From Streptococcus henryi DSM 19005 (lineage in GTDB: Bacteria; Bacillota; Bacilli; Lactobacillales; Streptococcaceae), in NCBI RefSeq assembly GCF_000376985.1, contig NZ_AQYA01000031.1, positions 1 through 64,000 of the forward strand: 64,000 bases of DNA. The letters run 5' to 3'. This document shows positions 47,654 to 55,519 of this stretch, piece after piece (the stretch's first letter is position 1; each line of letters opens with the position of its first letter). The notes beneath the pieces were generated by a model. That model had not been told where the DNA came from and did not search any database. It saw nothing but the letters and a program-made list of their open reading frames with translations. The position numbers and the translations under genes were made by a program.

Positions 47654-50257
47654 TCAAACCACCTTATCTTGGATCTGTGACTGACCAGCTTCTAAATCAC
47701 GAATACTACCGTCTGACAAGACGAAGTGTGCTTTTGTGCGAACAGGTAAGTCAATGGTTACAGTCACAATATCACCTTCAATTTTCCAGCTAACATTCAG
47801 GTTCCCATTAGGAGTTTTCAAACCACCTTTTATCCAGTCCAGCTGCTTAGTATAATGAGGTTGAATCTTATAGGTATCAGTTACATCATCCACTTCTGGT
47901 AAGTTAATACCTAAGATTTTTTCAACAACAAAATCTTGTACAGAGCCATATGCATAATGATTTAGACTATTCATACCTGTTCCACTAATGCTTCCGTCAG
48001 GCAAGATAGAATCCCAACGTTCCCAAGTAGTGGTTGCTCCCATGTTTACTTCAAATAGCCAGCTTGGAGCTGCTTCTTTAAAGAGGAGTTCAAAAGCTTC
48101 AGTCCTCAAGCCATTTTCCAAAAGGGCATGTGGCAAAGCTGGCGTTCCTGCAAAACCTGTTGTTAGAAAGCCATCGTGCTCTGCCATTTTTTCTTGCAAT
48201 TTTTGGCTTAGAGCTTCTTGGGCTCTTTGGCTTGGATAAAGGCCATAGCGGAGCAAAAGTGCCAGTCCTGTTTGGGTATCGATAGCTGTTGGAATTTGAA
48301 CACCTCCGTAAGATTGAGCCATCTGCTGACGCATGAGTTCAACCTCAGATTGAAGCGTGACAGGAGTTAGGTTAAGCTCGTCTTCTATGAAATAGGTCTC
48401 CAAAATAGCTTGCTTAACCTGATTAGATAATTCATGATAGAAACTAGCTCTGCTATCACCCAAAACAGCCAAAGCTTGAGCAGTATAAGTAGCAGAAATA
48501 TAATAATAAACACTTGCAATAAGAGAGGAATCTGTAGCTCCAAAAACAGAACCAGCAATACCTGAATCCAGGGCTAACCAGTCGCCTAATTGCCAGCCAA
48601 AGTCCCAAAGTCTCCTTCCACCACGCGCCTGGTCTTGTTCATAAATATAATCCACCCAGTCTGTCATGGCATCAATATGCTGAGCAAGAAGCCCTTTGTC
48701 ACGGAAGTGTTTGTAAAGGGTGTAAGGAAGAACCGTACCAGCATCTCCCCAGACTGCAGCTCCTGCTGAAGCTAAAAATGGATTTAAGCCTTCTTGTGGA
48801 GCAATCTTAGGATAAGGCGCAAAGAAAGGAACAGCACCCTTCAATTCTTTTTGCTCGAGTCGAAGGTTCTTCATAAAATGTCCCAAAAAAGCTCTGGTTT
48901 CCATATTATAGGAGGCAGTATTAGCGAAGACTGTGATGTCCCCAGTCCAGCCCATACGTTCGTCGCGCTGTGGGCAGTCAGTTGGAATACTAAGGAAATT
49001 ATCCCTCTGACTCCAACGGATATTACTCAATAACTGATTGAGTTTCGCATGTGAGGAATTGAAGGTAAAGGTCCCATCCATCTTACTTTGAAGGGCTTGA
49101 GCTGTAAATTTCAGAGCTTCTTCCTCAGACAAGCCTGTAACCTTGACATAACGGAAGCCAAAGAAAGTAAAGTGAGGTCGAATCTGACGCTCTTCCTTAT
49201 TATTTCGGATGATAAATTCCTGCTTTGCAGTCCGAAGATTATCGATATAAAAAGCGCCATCTTGTAAGACTTCAGCAAATTGGAAACTAACATTGGATTT
49301 ATCAGCAGGTAGAGGCCCACTAATCCAACCTGTGATTTCTTGACCAAAATCAAGAATCAAATCTCCCTTGGAATCAAAGAAGGCACGTGCTTTCAAGGTT
49401 TCAGCAACCTCCACTGGCAAATCAAGTCGTGCTGTTAATAGTTCTTTTCCCGCCTCTTCAACTACTGTTGTCAACTTTTGAATTTTAGCGGCGTAGTCTA
49501 TAGTCTCACCATCATAGATAGCATTTTCTTGGGTATGATTGCTTCTTGTCAACCAAGTGCCATCAGTTACAATGACATCGTCGCTACCATCTTCATAAGC
49601 TATATGGAGTTCGGCAATAAGTTTTTGCTTATCTCCATAAATATTTTCAAAACCACCTTCAAAAACAAAACGTCCGCGATACCAACCATCACCAACCAAA
49701 AAGGTTAAGTCTGTATCTGCCTCTAAATAATCAGCCACATCATAGGTCTGATATTGTTTCATTAAATCATAACTGTGATATCCTGGCGTTAGGTATTCAT
49801 GACCGACTTTTTCTCCATTAATTTCTAACTCGTAAAGACCTAAAGCAAGCGTATAAAGTCGGGCACTTTTAATAGCTTTTGAAAAATGTAATACTTTTGA
49901 AAAGCTAACACTAGCTAGACTCTCTTCCTCATATGAAATCCAGTCTGCTTGCCACTCTTCGTCCATTTTTGCCGTTTCAAACCAACTTCTAGCACTGCTA
50001 TTCCCAGCTGATACACGCCAAAAATATCTGCTGCGAGGTTTTAAAAATTCAGCTTCAGTTGACAAATTATTAAAACTGCTATCAGTTTCACCTTGCCAAA
50101 GAATGTTTTGGAAGTCTGCATCCTCTGAAACATCAACCGAGAATGAAAGAGTGTCTGGCACAGTTGCAGCCTCTAAATCCCAAGAAAATGTTAAATAGTC
50201 AAACTGGTAACCAAGCGGTTCATTGATACCATTAACCTTTAAATTACTTATCTTCAT
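47654..50257 (-). CDS. GH78 alpha-L-rhamnosidase (second copy)
   Basis: 868 residues from MKISNLKVNG, with GGAGG 9 nt upstream; the frame continues ten codons further but without a site. It overlaps the GH3 gene end by 14 bp. Same plan as the GH78 at 21027: YELEINGEKVGHEYLTPGYHSY, LVGDGWYRGRFVFE, catalytic region DCPQRDERMGWTGDITVF near 440, GATTTWERWDSILPDG near 735 and SLNHYAYGSVQDFV near 760, with beta-sandwich at the end. It lacks the helical tail of the first copy. Cytoplasmic. Operon position between a GH3 and beta-PGM suggests a rhamnosyl-glucoside substrate. Confidence 0.9.
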   Translation of the reverse strand: MKISNLKVNGINEPLGYQFDYLTFSWDLEAATVPDTLSFSVDVSEDADFQNILWQGETDSSFNNLSTEAEFLKPRSRYFWRVSAGNSSARSWFETAKMDEEWQADWISYEEESLASVSFSKVLHFSKAIKSARLYTLALGLYELEINGEKVGHEYLTPGYHSYDLMKQYQTYDVADYLEADTDLTFLVGDGWYRGRFVFEGGFENIYGDKQKLIAELHIAYEDGSDDVIVTDGTWLTRSNHTQENAIYDGETIDYAAKIQKLTTVVEEAGKELLTARLDLPVEVAETLKARAFFDSKGDLILDFGQEITGWISGPLPADKSNVSFQFAEVLQDGAFYIDNLRTAKQEFIIRNNKEERQIRPHFTFFGFRYVKVTGLSEEEALKFTAQALQSKMDGTFTFNSSHAKLNQLLSNIRWSQRDNFLSIPTDCPQRDERMGWTGDITVFANTASYNMETRAFLGHFMKNLRLEQKELKGAVPFFAPYPKIAPQEGLNPFLASAGAAVWGDAGTVLPYTLYKHFRDKGLLAQHIDAMTDWVDYIYEQDQARGGRRLWDFGWQLGDWLALDSGIAGSVFGATDSSLIASVYYYISATYTAQALAVLGDSRASFYHELSNQVKQAILETYFIEDELNLTPVTLQSEVELMRQQMAQSYGGVQIPTAIDTQTGLALLLRYGLYPSQRAQEALSQKLQEKMAEHDGFLTTGFAGTPALPHALLENGLRTEAFELLFKEAAPSWLFEVNMGATTTWERWDSILPDGSISGTGMNSLNHYAYGSVQDFVVEKILGINLPEVDDVTDTYKIQPHYTKQLDWIKGGLKTPNGNLNVSWKIEGDIVTVTIDLPVRTKAHFVLSDGSIRDLEAGQSQIQDKVV

Positions 50258-51890
50258 GCTGGAGTTCCTCCAAAATATCATTTTCACAAAAGGGATTCAC
50301 AGGACTAATCCCTTTAAAATCACTGTCACCTGTTAATTTAGCAATGGCCGCCTCGATAAAGTGATCATAGTTACAGTAGGCATTGACAACAGTATCAACC
50401 ATGGGTAAATCAAAAATATGATAAGGATTGCCAAAACTAATCAGAGCTGTAGGAATTTCTTTGACAAACCAAGGTAAATTATTTCCCAAGCCAAAAAGTG
50501 TATGCCAATTAATACGAGCGACGGTTTGATTGCTAGCATTTTCAACATTGGCAACATAGAGAACCGCATCATATTTGCTAGAAAAGTCACCTACTGTATC
50601 TAAATCCCAGAAATTAGTTTCTGGCTCGTAGAGACTAACATCAAATCCACGGTTCTCTAGCTCCGCCTTTACCTTCTTAGACACACGTGCATTAGATTCA
50701 AAACTTCCAAGAATTTGAACTAAAAGGTGTTTTTGCTTATCAGCTGATAACGGTAAAAGTGCTTGCTCATCTTTGACAAGGGTCACAGAGCGGTCTGCTA
50801 AATCTTCTTGCTCGGCAGTGTAATCTTCAAAACTTGCTGTACCATGATCTACAGTCTTATGCAAGCCAAGGGAAGCTTTAGCCGCTAAGATTCTAGTAAC
50901 TGCCTCATCCAGTCTTTCATGTGTTAGGATACCATTTTTGAGACCATCTTTCATAAATTGAACATCTTCTTCAAAGACACGATTGAAGAGCAGCATATCA
51001 CATCCTGCTTGGATGGTATAAGGTACTGCTTGACTGCGTTTCATAGCAGAGCAGAAGCCAACCATGGGGCTAGCATCTGTTATGGTCAAACCATTGAAAC
51101 CCAAATCCTCACGAAGAAGATTATTCAAAAGTTTGGAACTAAGTGTTGCTGGCATATTGTCTCCTGAATAAGCAGGAAATGCAATATGACCAATCATAAC
51201 AGCTTTAGAGCCAAAGCCAATTAACTCCTGGTAGACTTTTCCAAAAGTCTTCTTCCATGCCTCTACGGATAATGTATTCACAGACGTTAATAAGTGCTGG
51301 TCTCGCTCATCAACACCATCCCCAGGAAAATGCTTGATAGAAGTCATAAGATTATTCTCATGAAAGGCACGAATGTATTCTTTAGCATTAGCAATAACGT
51401 GTTCAACGTTGCTGCCATAAGTACGTACATTTGTAATGGGATTTCTAAAATCAAAATCTAAATCAACAACGGGTGAGAACCCCCAATTGACACCAACCGC
51501 TTTTCCATCACGCGCAGCGATTTTACCCAATGTATAGGCATCCTTGGCATCACCTGTAGCAGCGACCGCCATTTGACGACCATAGGCTGTCGCTTCAAAA
51601 GCAGCACCATTGCCGCCATCTTCTAAGTTTGCCGTTGTCAAAAGTGGAACTTTGCTTTTCTTTTGGATATAGCTGTAAGTCTCCTGAACCTCCTTGGCTT
51701 CCCCAGGTCGGAAAAAGAGGCCACCAATGTTGACTGAGGCAAGGTGATCAAGATAAGCAGTTTCTGTAGAATAACCAATTGGCAAAAAAAGCTGCCCAAT
51801 TTTTTCATCTGTCGTTAAACTATCACGTGTGTCTGCAACCCAAGCGATTGCTTCATCATCTAAATAAAATGGATTTCCCTTTAAATTCAT
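50244..51890 (-). CDS. NagZ-like GH3 enzyme with Asp-x-His dyad (possible phosphorylase)
   Basis: 548 residues from MNLKGNPFYLD; AGGAGACGAA precedes this ATG and 13 upstream in-frame codons lack a site. Two domains (barrel about 1-340, sandwich about 355-548). Motif SIKHFPGDGVDERDQHLL holds the Asp197-x-His199 pair that marks the NagZ branch of GH3, and LTITDASPMVGF holds the nucleophile Asp272. No fibronectin-III domain, unlike the two other GH3 proteins here. NagZ-type GH3 enzymes using His as acid/base include phosphorylases (Nag3 of Cellulomonas fimi). Being cotranscribed with GH78 and beta-PGM, it could release beta-glucose 1-phosphate; hydrolysis of GlcNAc glycosides is the alternative. 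Confidence 0.8.
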   Translation of the reverse strand: MNLKGNPFYLDDEAIAWVADTRDSLTTDEKIGQLFLPIGYSTETAYLDHLASVNIGGLFFRPGEAKEVQETYSYIQKKSKVPLLTTANLEDGGNGAAFEATAYGRQMAVAATGDAKDAYTLGKIAARDGKAVGVNWGFSPVVDLDFDFRNPITNVRTYGSNVEHVIANAKEYIRAFHENNLMTSIKHFPGDGVDERDQHLLTSVNTLSVEAWKKTFGKVYQELIGFGSKAVMIGHIAFPAYSGDNMPATLSSKLLNNLLREDLGFNGLTITDASPMVGFCSAMKRSQAVPYTIQAGCDMLLFNRVFEEDVQFMKDGLKNGILTHERLDEAVTRILAAKASLGLHKTVDHGTASFEDYTAEQEDLADRSVTLVKDEQALLPLSADKQKHLLVQILGSFESNARVSKKVKAELENRGFDVSLYEPETNFWDLDTVGDFSSKYDAVLYVANVENASNQTVARINWHTLFGLGNNLPWFVKEIPTALISFGNPYHIFDLPMVDTVVNAYCNYDHFIEAAIAKLTGDSDFKGISPVNPFCENDILEELQHEDK

Positions 51891-51911
51891 TTCGTCTCCT
51901 TTGTAAAAATC

Positions 51912-51945
51912 ACAAGGGAGTGTGTCCACGACCCAACTCCCTTGT
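51912..51945 (-). terminator. Intercistronic hairpin after GPH symporter gene
   Basis: ACAAGGGAGT and ACTCCCTTGT form a perfect stem. The following T-run on the minus strand is short, so it may act as a partial terminator or mRNA stabiliser between transporter and GH3. Confidence 0.5.
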
Positions 51946-51950
51946 TAACA

Positions 51951-53339
51951 TTAATCTTGGTCATCACCATGATGACGGGCTTGAATTTCTTTAACAATTT
52001 GTGGCAAGTTTTTGTCTAAATCATAGAATAGCATCAATACAATTGATAAAACTGATAAAATAATTGGAATGTAGGCAAAGACTGCTTTGATAGCAAAGAT
52101 GGTTGCTACTGACTGAGTAGCTGCACCAGCTACATAACCACCAATTGACATGACAACACCAAGAATCAAACCACCAATACCTGAACCAACCTTTTCACCA
52201 AAGGTTGCTGCTGAGAAAATCAATCCATCTGAACGAATACCAGTTTTCCACTCACCGTAGTCTGCAACGTCACCTAGCATAGCAAATCCTGCTACTGCAC
52301 CTGGTGCAATTCCCAATCCGCGGATTACTAAGCCCACAATCACCATTGAAAAGTTAGTTGGGAAAAGAGCAATGATACCTGTTCCAATAAGCATGACAAT
52401 ATTTCCTAAAATCATTACTGCACGTTTTGAAAGTTTAGCCATGATAAAGGGAACAATTAGACTTCCAGCAATAATTGGAGCAAAAGAAAGCATCCCAATA
52501 ATTGCGACTTTTGACACATCTCCCAAGATATACTGAGCATAGTAGATGTTAATACCACCGAGACCTGACACAATAAAGCTGATAAGCATGGTCAAAATAA
52601 GAATAACCCAGTATTTATTTTGGAATAGAGCTTTGATATTATCTTTAGTTGAAACTTTATGGGCTTGATCTGCTCCAAGAGCTTCACTAGTTTCAAGAAC
52701 ACGTTCATTTGAATTTTTATAAAGAACAGTCAGAAGAACAACGGATACAAGGGCAAAGGTGGCAGCCATTTTGGTCCATGAAGAAGCTGCTGTAACTTGG
52801 CCAAAACTTTCTACGATTTTAAGCACAGCCCCATTAACTAAGAAGGCACCACCAAAACCAAATAGGGTACGAGAAGTTGAAAGGTAACCACGCTCTTTTG
52901 AATCAGAGCTGGTTGTCCCCATCAGGGTGTTATAGGGTACCATGGTCATTGTGTAGACACCAGCAAGTGCTATAACATAGGTGATAAAGGCATAGATAGC
53001 TTTCATCCCTTCAGGCAAGAAGGATGGTGAGGTGAAAAGTAAAACAAGGGCCAAGGCGTAAGGAATAACCATGCGCTTAATCCAAGGGCGAGCCTTACCT
53101 GTCGCTGTCGCTGTTCTGTCAACAACCGCTCCCATAAAGAGATCTGATACGCCATCAAAGACACGGGCAAATAGAAGGATAGATCCAACGACACCCATAG
53201 TTAAACCAACGACATCTGTGTAGAAATAGGTAATGAAACCATTAGCTGTGGTAATCATGAGATTGGCTGCAAGATTACCAAAACCAAAGGTAACTTTTTC
53301 ACCTAAAGGAACTTTAGTTGTTGAAGTATTTTTAGTCAT
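51951..53339 (-). CDS. GPH-family glycoside:cation symporter
   Basis: 462 residues, 12 predicted membrane helices, no EIIA domain. GPH marks: VTFGFGNLAANLMITTANGFITYFYTDVVGL start, FDGVSDLFMGAVVDRTATATGKARPWI loop near 60-86, GDVADYGEWKTGIRSDGLIFSA near 355 and a C-terminal helix pair ending YDLDKNLPQIVKEIQARHH. Heads the operon with the NagZ-like GH3, GH78 and beta-PGM, so it likely imports an intact rhamnosyl-glucoside by cation symport. Divergent from the AraC gene at 53469. AAAGGAA precedes the ATG. Confidence 0.88.
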   Translation of the reverse strand: MTKNTSTTKVPLGEKVTFGFGNLAANLMITTANGFITYFYTDVVGLTMGVVGSILLFARVFDGVSDLFMGAVVDRTATATGKARPWIKRMVIPYALALVLLFTSPSFLPEGMKAIYAFITYVIALAGVYTMTMVPYNTLMGTTSSDSKERGYLSTSRTLFGFGGAFLVNGAVLKIVESFGQVTAASSWTKMAATFALVSVVLLTVLYKNSNERVLETSEALGADQAHKVSTKDNIKALFQNKYWVILILTMLISFIVSGLGGINIYYAQYILGDVSKVAIIGMLSFAPIIAGSLIVPFIMAKLSKRAVMILGNIVMLIGTGIIALFPTNFSMVIVGLVIRGLGIAPGAVAGFAMLGDVADYGEWKTGIRSDGLIFSAATFGEKVGSGIGGLILGVVMSIGGYVAGAATQSVATIFAIKAVFAYIPIILSVLSIVLMLFYDLDKNLPQIVKEIQARHHGDDQD

Positions 53340-53402
53340 GCTTGTGCATTCCTTTCAAAGTTATGTTTTAAAGCGCTTTTATAAGATTATTTTACACTTT
53401 GA

Positions 53403-53439
53403 AGTAATCGTTTACAATGCATTAAAGATAGGTTATAAT
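53403..53439. promoter_or_regulatory. Divergent promoters with cre-like site, GPH operon and AraC gene
   Basis: Rightward: TTTACA (53411-53416), 17 bp, TATAAT (53434-53439). Leftward on the minus strand: TTGTAA, 17 bp, TAAAAT. Both -35 boxes fall in or beside the minus-strand TGTAAACGATTACT (53416-53403), cre-like with the GAT deviation seen at 20163 and 58259. One bound protein could shut both promoters. A second symmetrical AAAGCGCTTT is at about 53370. Confidence 0.65.
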
Positions 53440-53468
53440 GAACTATCTACAGATTATTGAGGAATTTT

Positions 53469-54473
53469 ATGAATCTAAGTGAACTTGAAACCTACCTCCA
53501 CCATATTAATATTTTTGAAAAAAAACAAAGAGAAACGGGAATCTCTCAAAATGATATTCCTATCTTAGATAGCTCAAAAAAGGATTATTCATATATAGAT
53601 CCCGTCCTTAATATCGTGCGTTTCCCAAAATCTGTTTTCTTCACTCAGGGAAATAATATATACATCAGCCGTCATAACCGCTTTGCTCCTATGATTGAAC
53701 ACATTCATGATTTTATTGAAATGACCTATGTCTATTCTGGACAGTGCACTCAGAACATTAATGGTAAAAAAATTAAACTCCATCAAGGAAGCTTCTGCGT
53801 TCTTGATCGTGACGTCCCCCATTCTATTGAAGCTCTCGGAGAAGAAGACATCTTGATTAATATCTTGATTAATGAGGAGACCTTTTCTTCACTTTTTCTA
53901 CTAAAGCTTCAAAACACAACTAATCTACTAGCAAACTTCCTAGCAGATGCCTTCAACCAAGAAGCCAAGCACAATCAATTCATTATCTTTGAGGCCAAAG
54001 AAAGCTCCCTTATCCATAATCAGATTCAGCTCATGCTTTGCGAATACTGGTCTTACAAAGCTCAAGGAAATGAATTTCTGTCACACTATCTAGAGCTAAT
54101 CCTTATGGAATTAATGCGAATTTATAGCCAAGAAACTTATCGTTTAAATAGTACGAACCATTTTAATTATGCTAAAATCCTCAATTATATAGACCAACAT
54201 TACCAAGATTTAAAACTTGAAAAATTAGCTAAAGAATTTGGCTATAACAGCAATTACCTTAGTAACAAGTTAAAGCGAAGCACGGGAAAAAACTTTCAGG
54301 AAATTCTTCTAGAAAAGAGACTCCTTATTGCCTGCGACTTACTCTCTAACACTAATTTATCCTTGGAAGAAGTCTCTTTTGAATCAGGCTTCAACTCCAG
54401 CAGTTATTTCTTCAGACAATTTAAAAAGCATTACCAATGTACGCCATCTGAATACAGAAAGAATCAACACTAA
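53469..54473 (+). CDS. AraC-family regulator with cupin sensor domain, probable rhamnose regulator
   Basis: 334 residues from ATG 53469 with GAGGAATTTT before it (an in-frame TTG four codons upstream is discarded). Cupin-like sensor (about 75-135: NRFAPMIEHIHDFIEMTYVY, GKKIKLHQGSFCVLDRDVPHSIE) and AraC domain (about 232-332: LEKLAKEFGYNSNYLSNKLKRSTGKNF, LEEVSFESGFNSSSYFFRQFKKHYQCTPSEYRK). It sits between the GPH-GH3-GH78-pgmB operon (divergent) and rhaBAD (convergent), the best-placed candidate for a rhamnose-responsive activator of both. Terminator at 54473-54498. Confidence 0.86.
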   Translation: MNLSELETYLHHINIFEKKQRETGISQNDIPILDSSKKDYSYIDPVLNIVRFPKSVFFTQGNNIYISRHNRFAPMIEHIHDFIEMTYVYSGQCTQNINGKKIKLHQGSFCVLDRDVPHSIEALGEEDILINILINEETFSSLFLLKLQNTTNLLANFLADAFNQEAKHNQFIIFEAKESSLIHNQIQLMLCEYWSYKAQGNEFLSHYLELILMELMRIYSQETYRLNSTNHFNYAKILNYIDQHYQDLKLEKLAKEFGYNSNYLSNKLKRSTGKNFQEILLEKRLLIACDLLSNTNLSLEEVSFESGFNSSSYFFRQFKKHYQCTPSEYRKNQH

Positions 54474-54498
54474 AACCCAAGCCACTCAGCTTGGGTTT
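54473..54498. terminator. Bidirectional terminator, AraC gene and rhaBAD
   Basis: AAACCCAAGC and GCTTGGGTTT are perfect arms with a 6-nt loop between convergent genes. Confidence 0.75.
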
Positions 54499-54519
54499 CA
54501 CACTCTATTCAATTTTTTC

Positions 54520-55341
54520 TTACAAATCCAAGAATCCTTCATGAGGGGTCATGCCAAAGAATTCTGCGATTTCTTGGAGTTCTTGGTCTGTGATTTCTTG
54601 TTTGATAACACCACCTTGAGCTCCTACTTGTGAGAAGATCATGGCTGCTTTTTCGATAACTTCAACAAGACCATAAGTTTCATCAAGGGTTACACCTGAA
54701 GCGAAGAGACCGTGGTGTGGCCAAAGCACCGCTTGGAACTCAGACATTTTCTCAGAGGTTGCAACACCAATTTCATTAGTCCCTGGTGTCATGTAAGGAA
54801 TCACACCGATACCTTCTGGGAAGACAACAATAGATTCAGCCTGCATTTTCCAAAGGATACGAGACAGATGACGTTCTTCTAGAGGCTGTGTAAAGCTCAT
54901 AGCTATCAAGTTAGTTGGGTGGCAATGGAAGACCACGCGCTGATTAGGGTTAACCTTGAGGCGTCCAATGTGGCTCATAAGGTGACTTGGAAACTCAGAA
55001 GTTGGTTTACCACCATCTTCAAAGCCCCAAACAACATCATAGCTTTGACCATCTGCAGAAATCTTAACCAATCCAAGATCAAGTGTTGGACGAGCATAAA
55101 CATTACGGAAGTAACGACCAGTACCCGTTACAAGGTAGTAGTAGCCAGCTAGAGCTGAGGCATCAAAACCAAGTTCATAAGTAGCTGAGACCTCAGTCAC
55201 ATCCTCGTAGACTTCAACTTCCTCTGCTAGAAGACGGTAAGAAACATTACCACCGTTACGCTCATCCCAATAACGAAGATAAGATTCACGCGTCACTTCA
55301 CGCATATTAGTTACATAAGGAGAATCAATAAATTTTGCCAT
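54520..55341 (-). CDS. rhaD: Rhamnulose-1-phosphate aldolase RhaD
   Basis: 273 residues from MAKFIDSPYVT, as usual for RhaD. Zinc class II aldolase splitting L-rhamnulose 1-phosphate into DHAP and L-lactaldehyde. Marks: WDERNGGNVSYRL near 26, VTGTGRYFRNV near 70, metal ligands in VVFHCHPTNLIAM near 135 (His-x-His) and LWPHHGLFASG near 200. A TTG five codons upstream is in frame, but ATG is preferred. No normal Shine-Dalgarno is next to the ATG; the AGAAAGGAATT lies about 100 nt upstream, beyond a hairpin also found before leuS. Third gene of rhaB-rhaA-rhaD. Confidence 0.93.
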   Translation of the reverse strand: MAKFIDSPYVTNMREVTRESYLRYWDERNGGNVSYRLLAEEVEVYEDVTEVSATYELGFDASALAGYYYLVTGTGRYFRNVYARPTLDLGLVKISADGQSYDVVWGFEDGGKPTSEFPSHLMSHIGRLKVNPNQRVVFHCHPTNLIAMSFTQPLEERHLSRILWKMQAESIVVFPEGIGVIPYMTPGTNEIGVATSEKMSEFQAVLWPHHGLFASGVTLDETYGLVEVIEKAAMIFSQVGAQGGVIKQEITDQELQEIAEFFGMTPHEGFLDL

Positions 55342-55450
55342 AATATCAGATACCAAGGCCGACCAGAAGGTGACTGAAAAATAGGAAACGCAACCAAGAT
55401 ACTTGCATCTATTTTCCGAGCCTTCCGGTCGGGTTCAATTCCTTTCTTTT
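55342..55450 (-). promoter_or_regulatory. Conserved hairpin leader element upstream of rhaD
   Basis: Minus strand: AGAAAGGAATTGAACCCG, then a stem CCGACCGGAAGG pairing with CCTTCTGGTCGG (55432-55421 with 55370-55359, one G-U), an inner paired loop, then CCTTGGTATCTGATATT directly before the ATG. Both flanks recur before leuS (63261-63376). No T-run and no T-box consensus. Confidence 0.65.
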
Positions 55451-55519
55451 TTGAAAATAGCAGAGCTTTGACTGCATTAGCCTGCTTATTCTAATGAATG
55501 TTACTCTTAATTTTTACAA

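Noticed and set aside
54520-55356. rhaD start at a TTG at 55356
   Set aside because: The ATG five codons later fits the family start and the matching position in the leuS leader.
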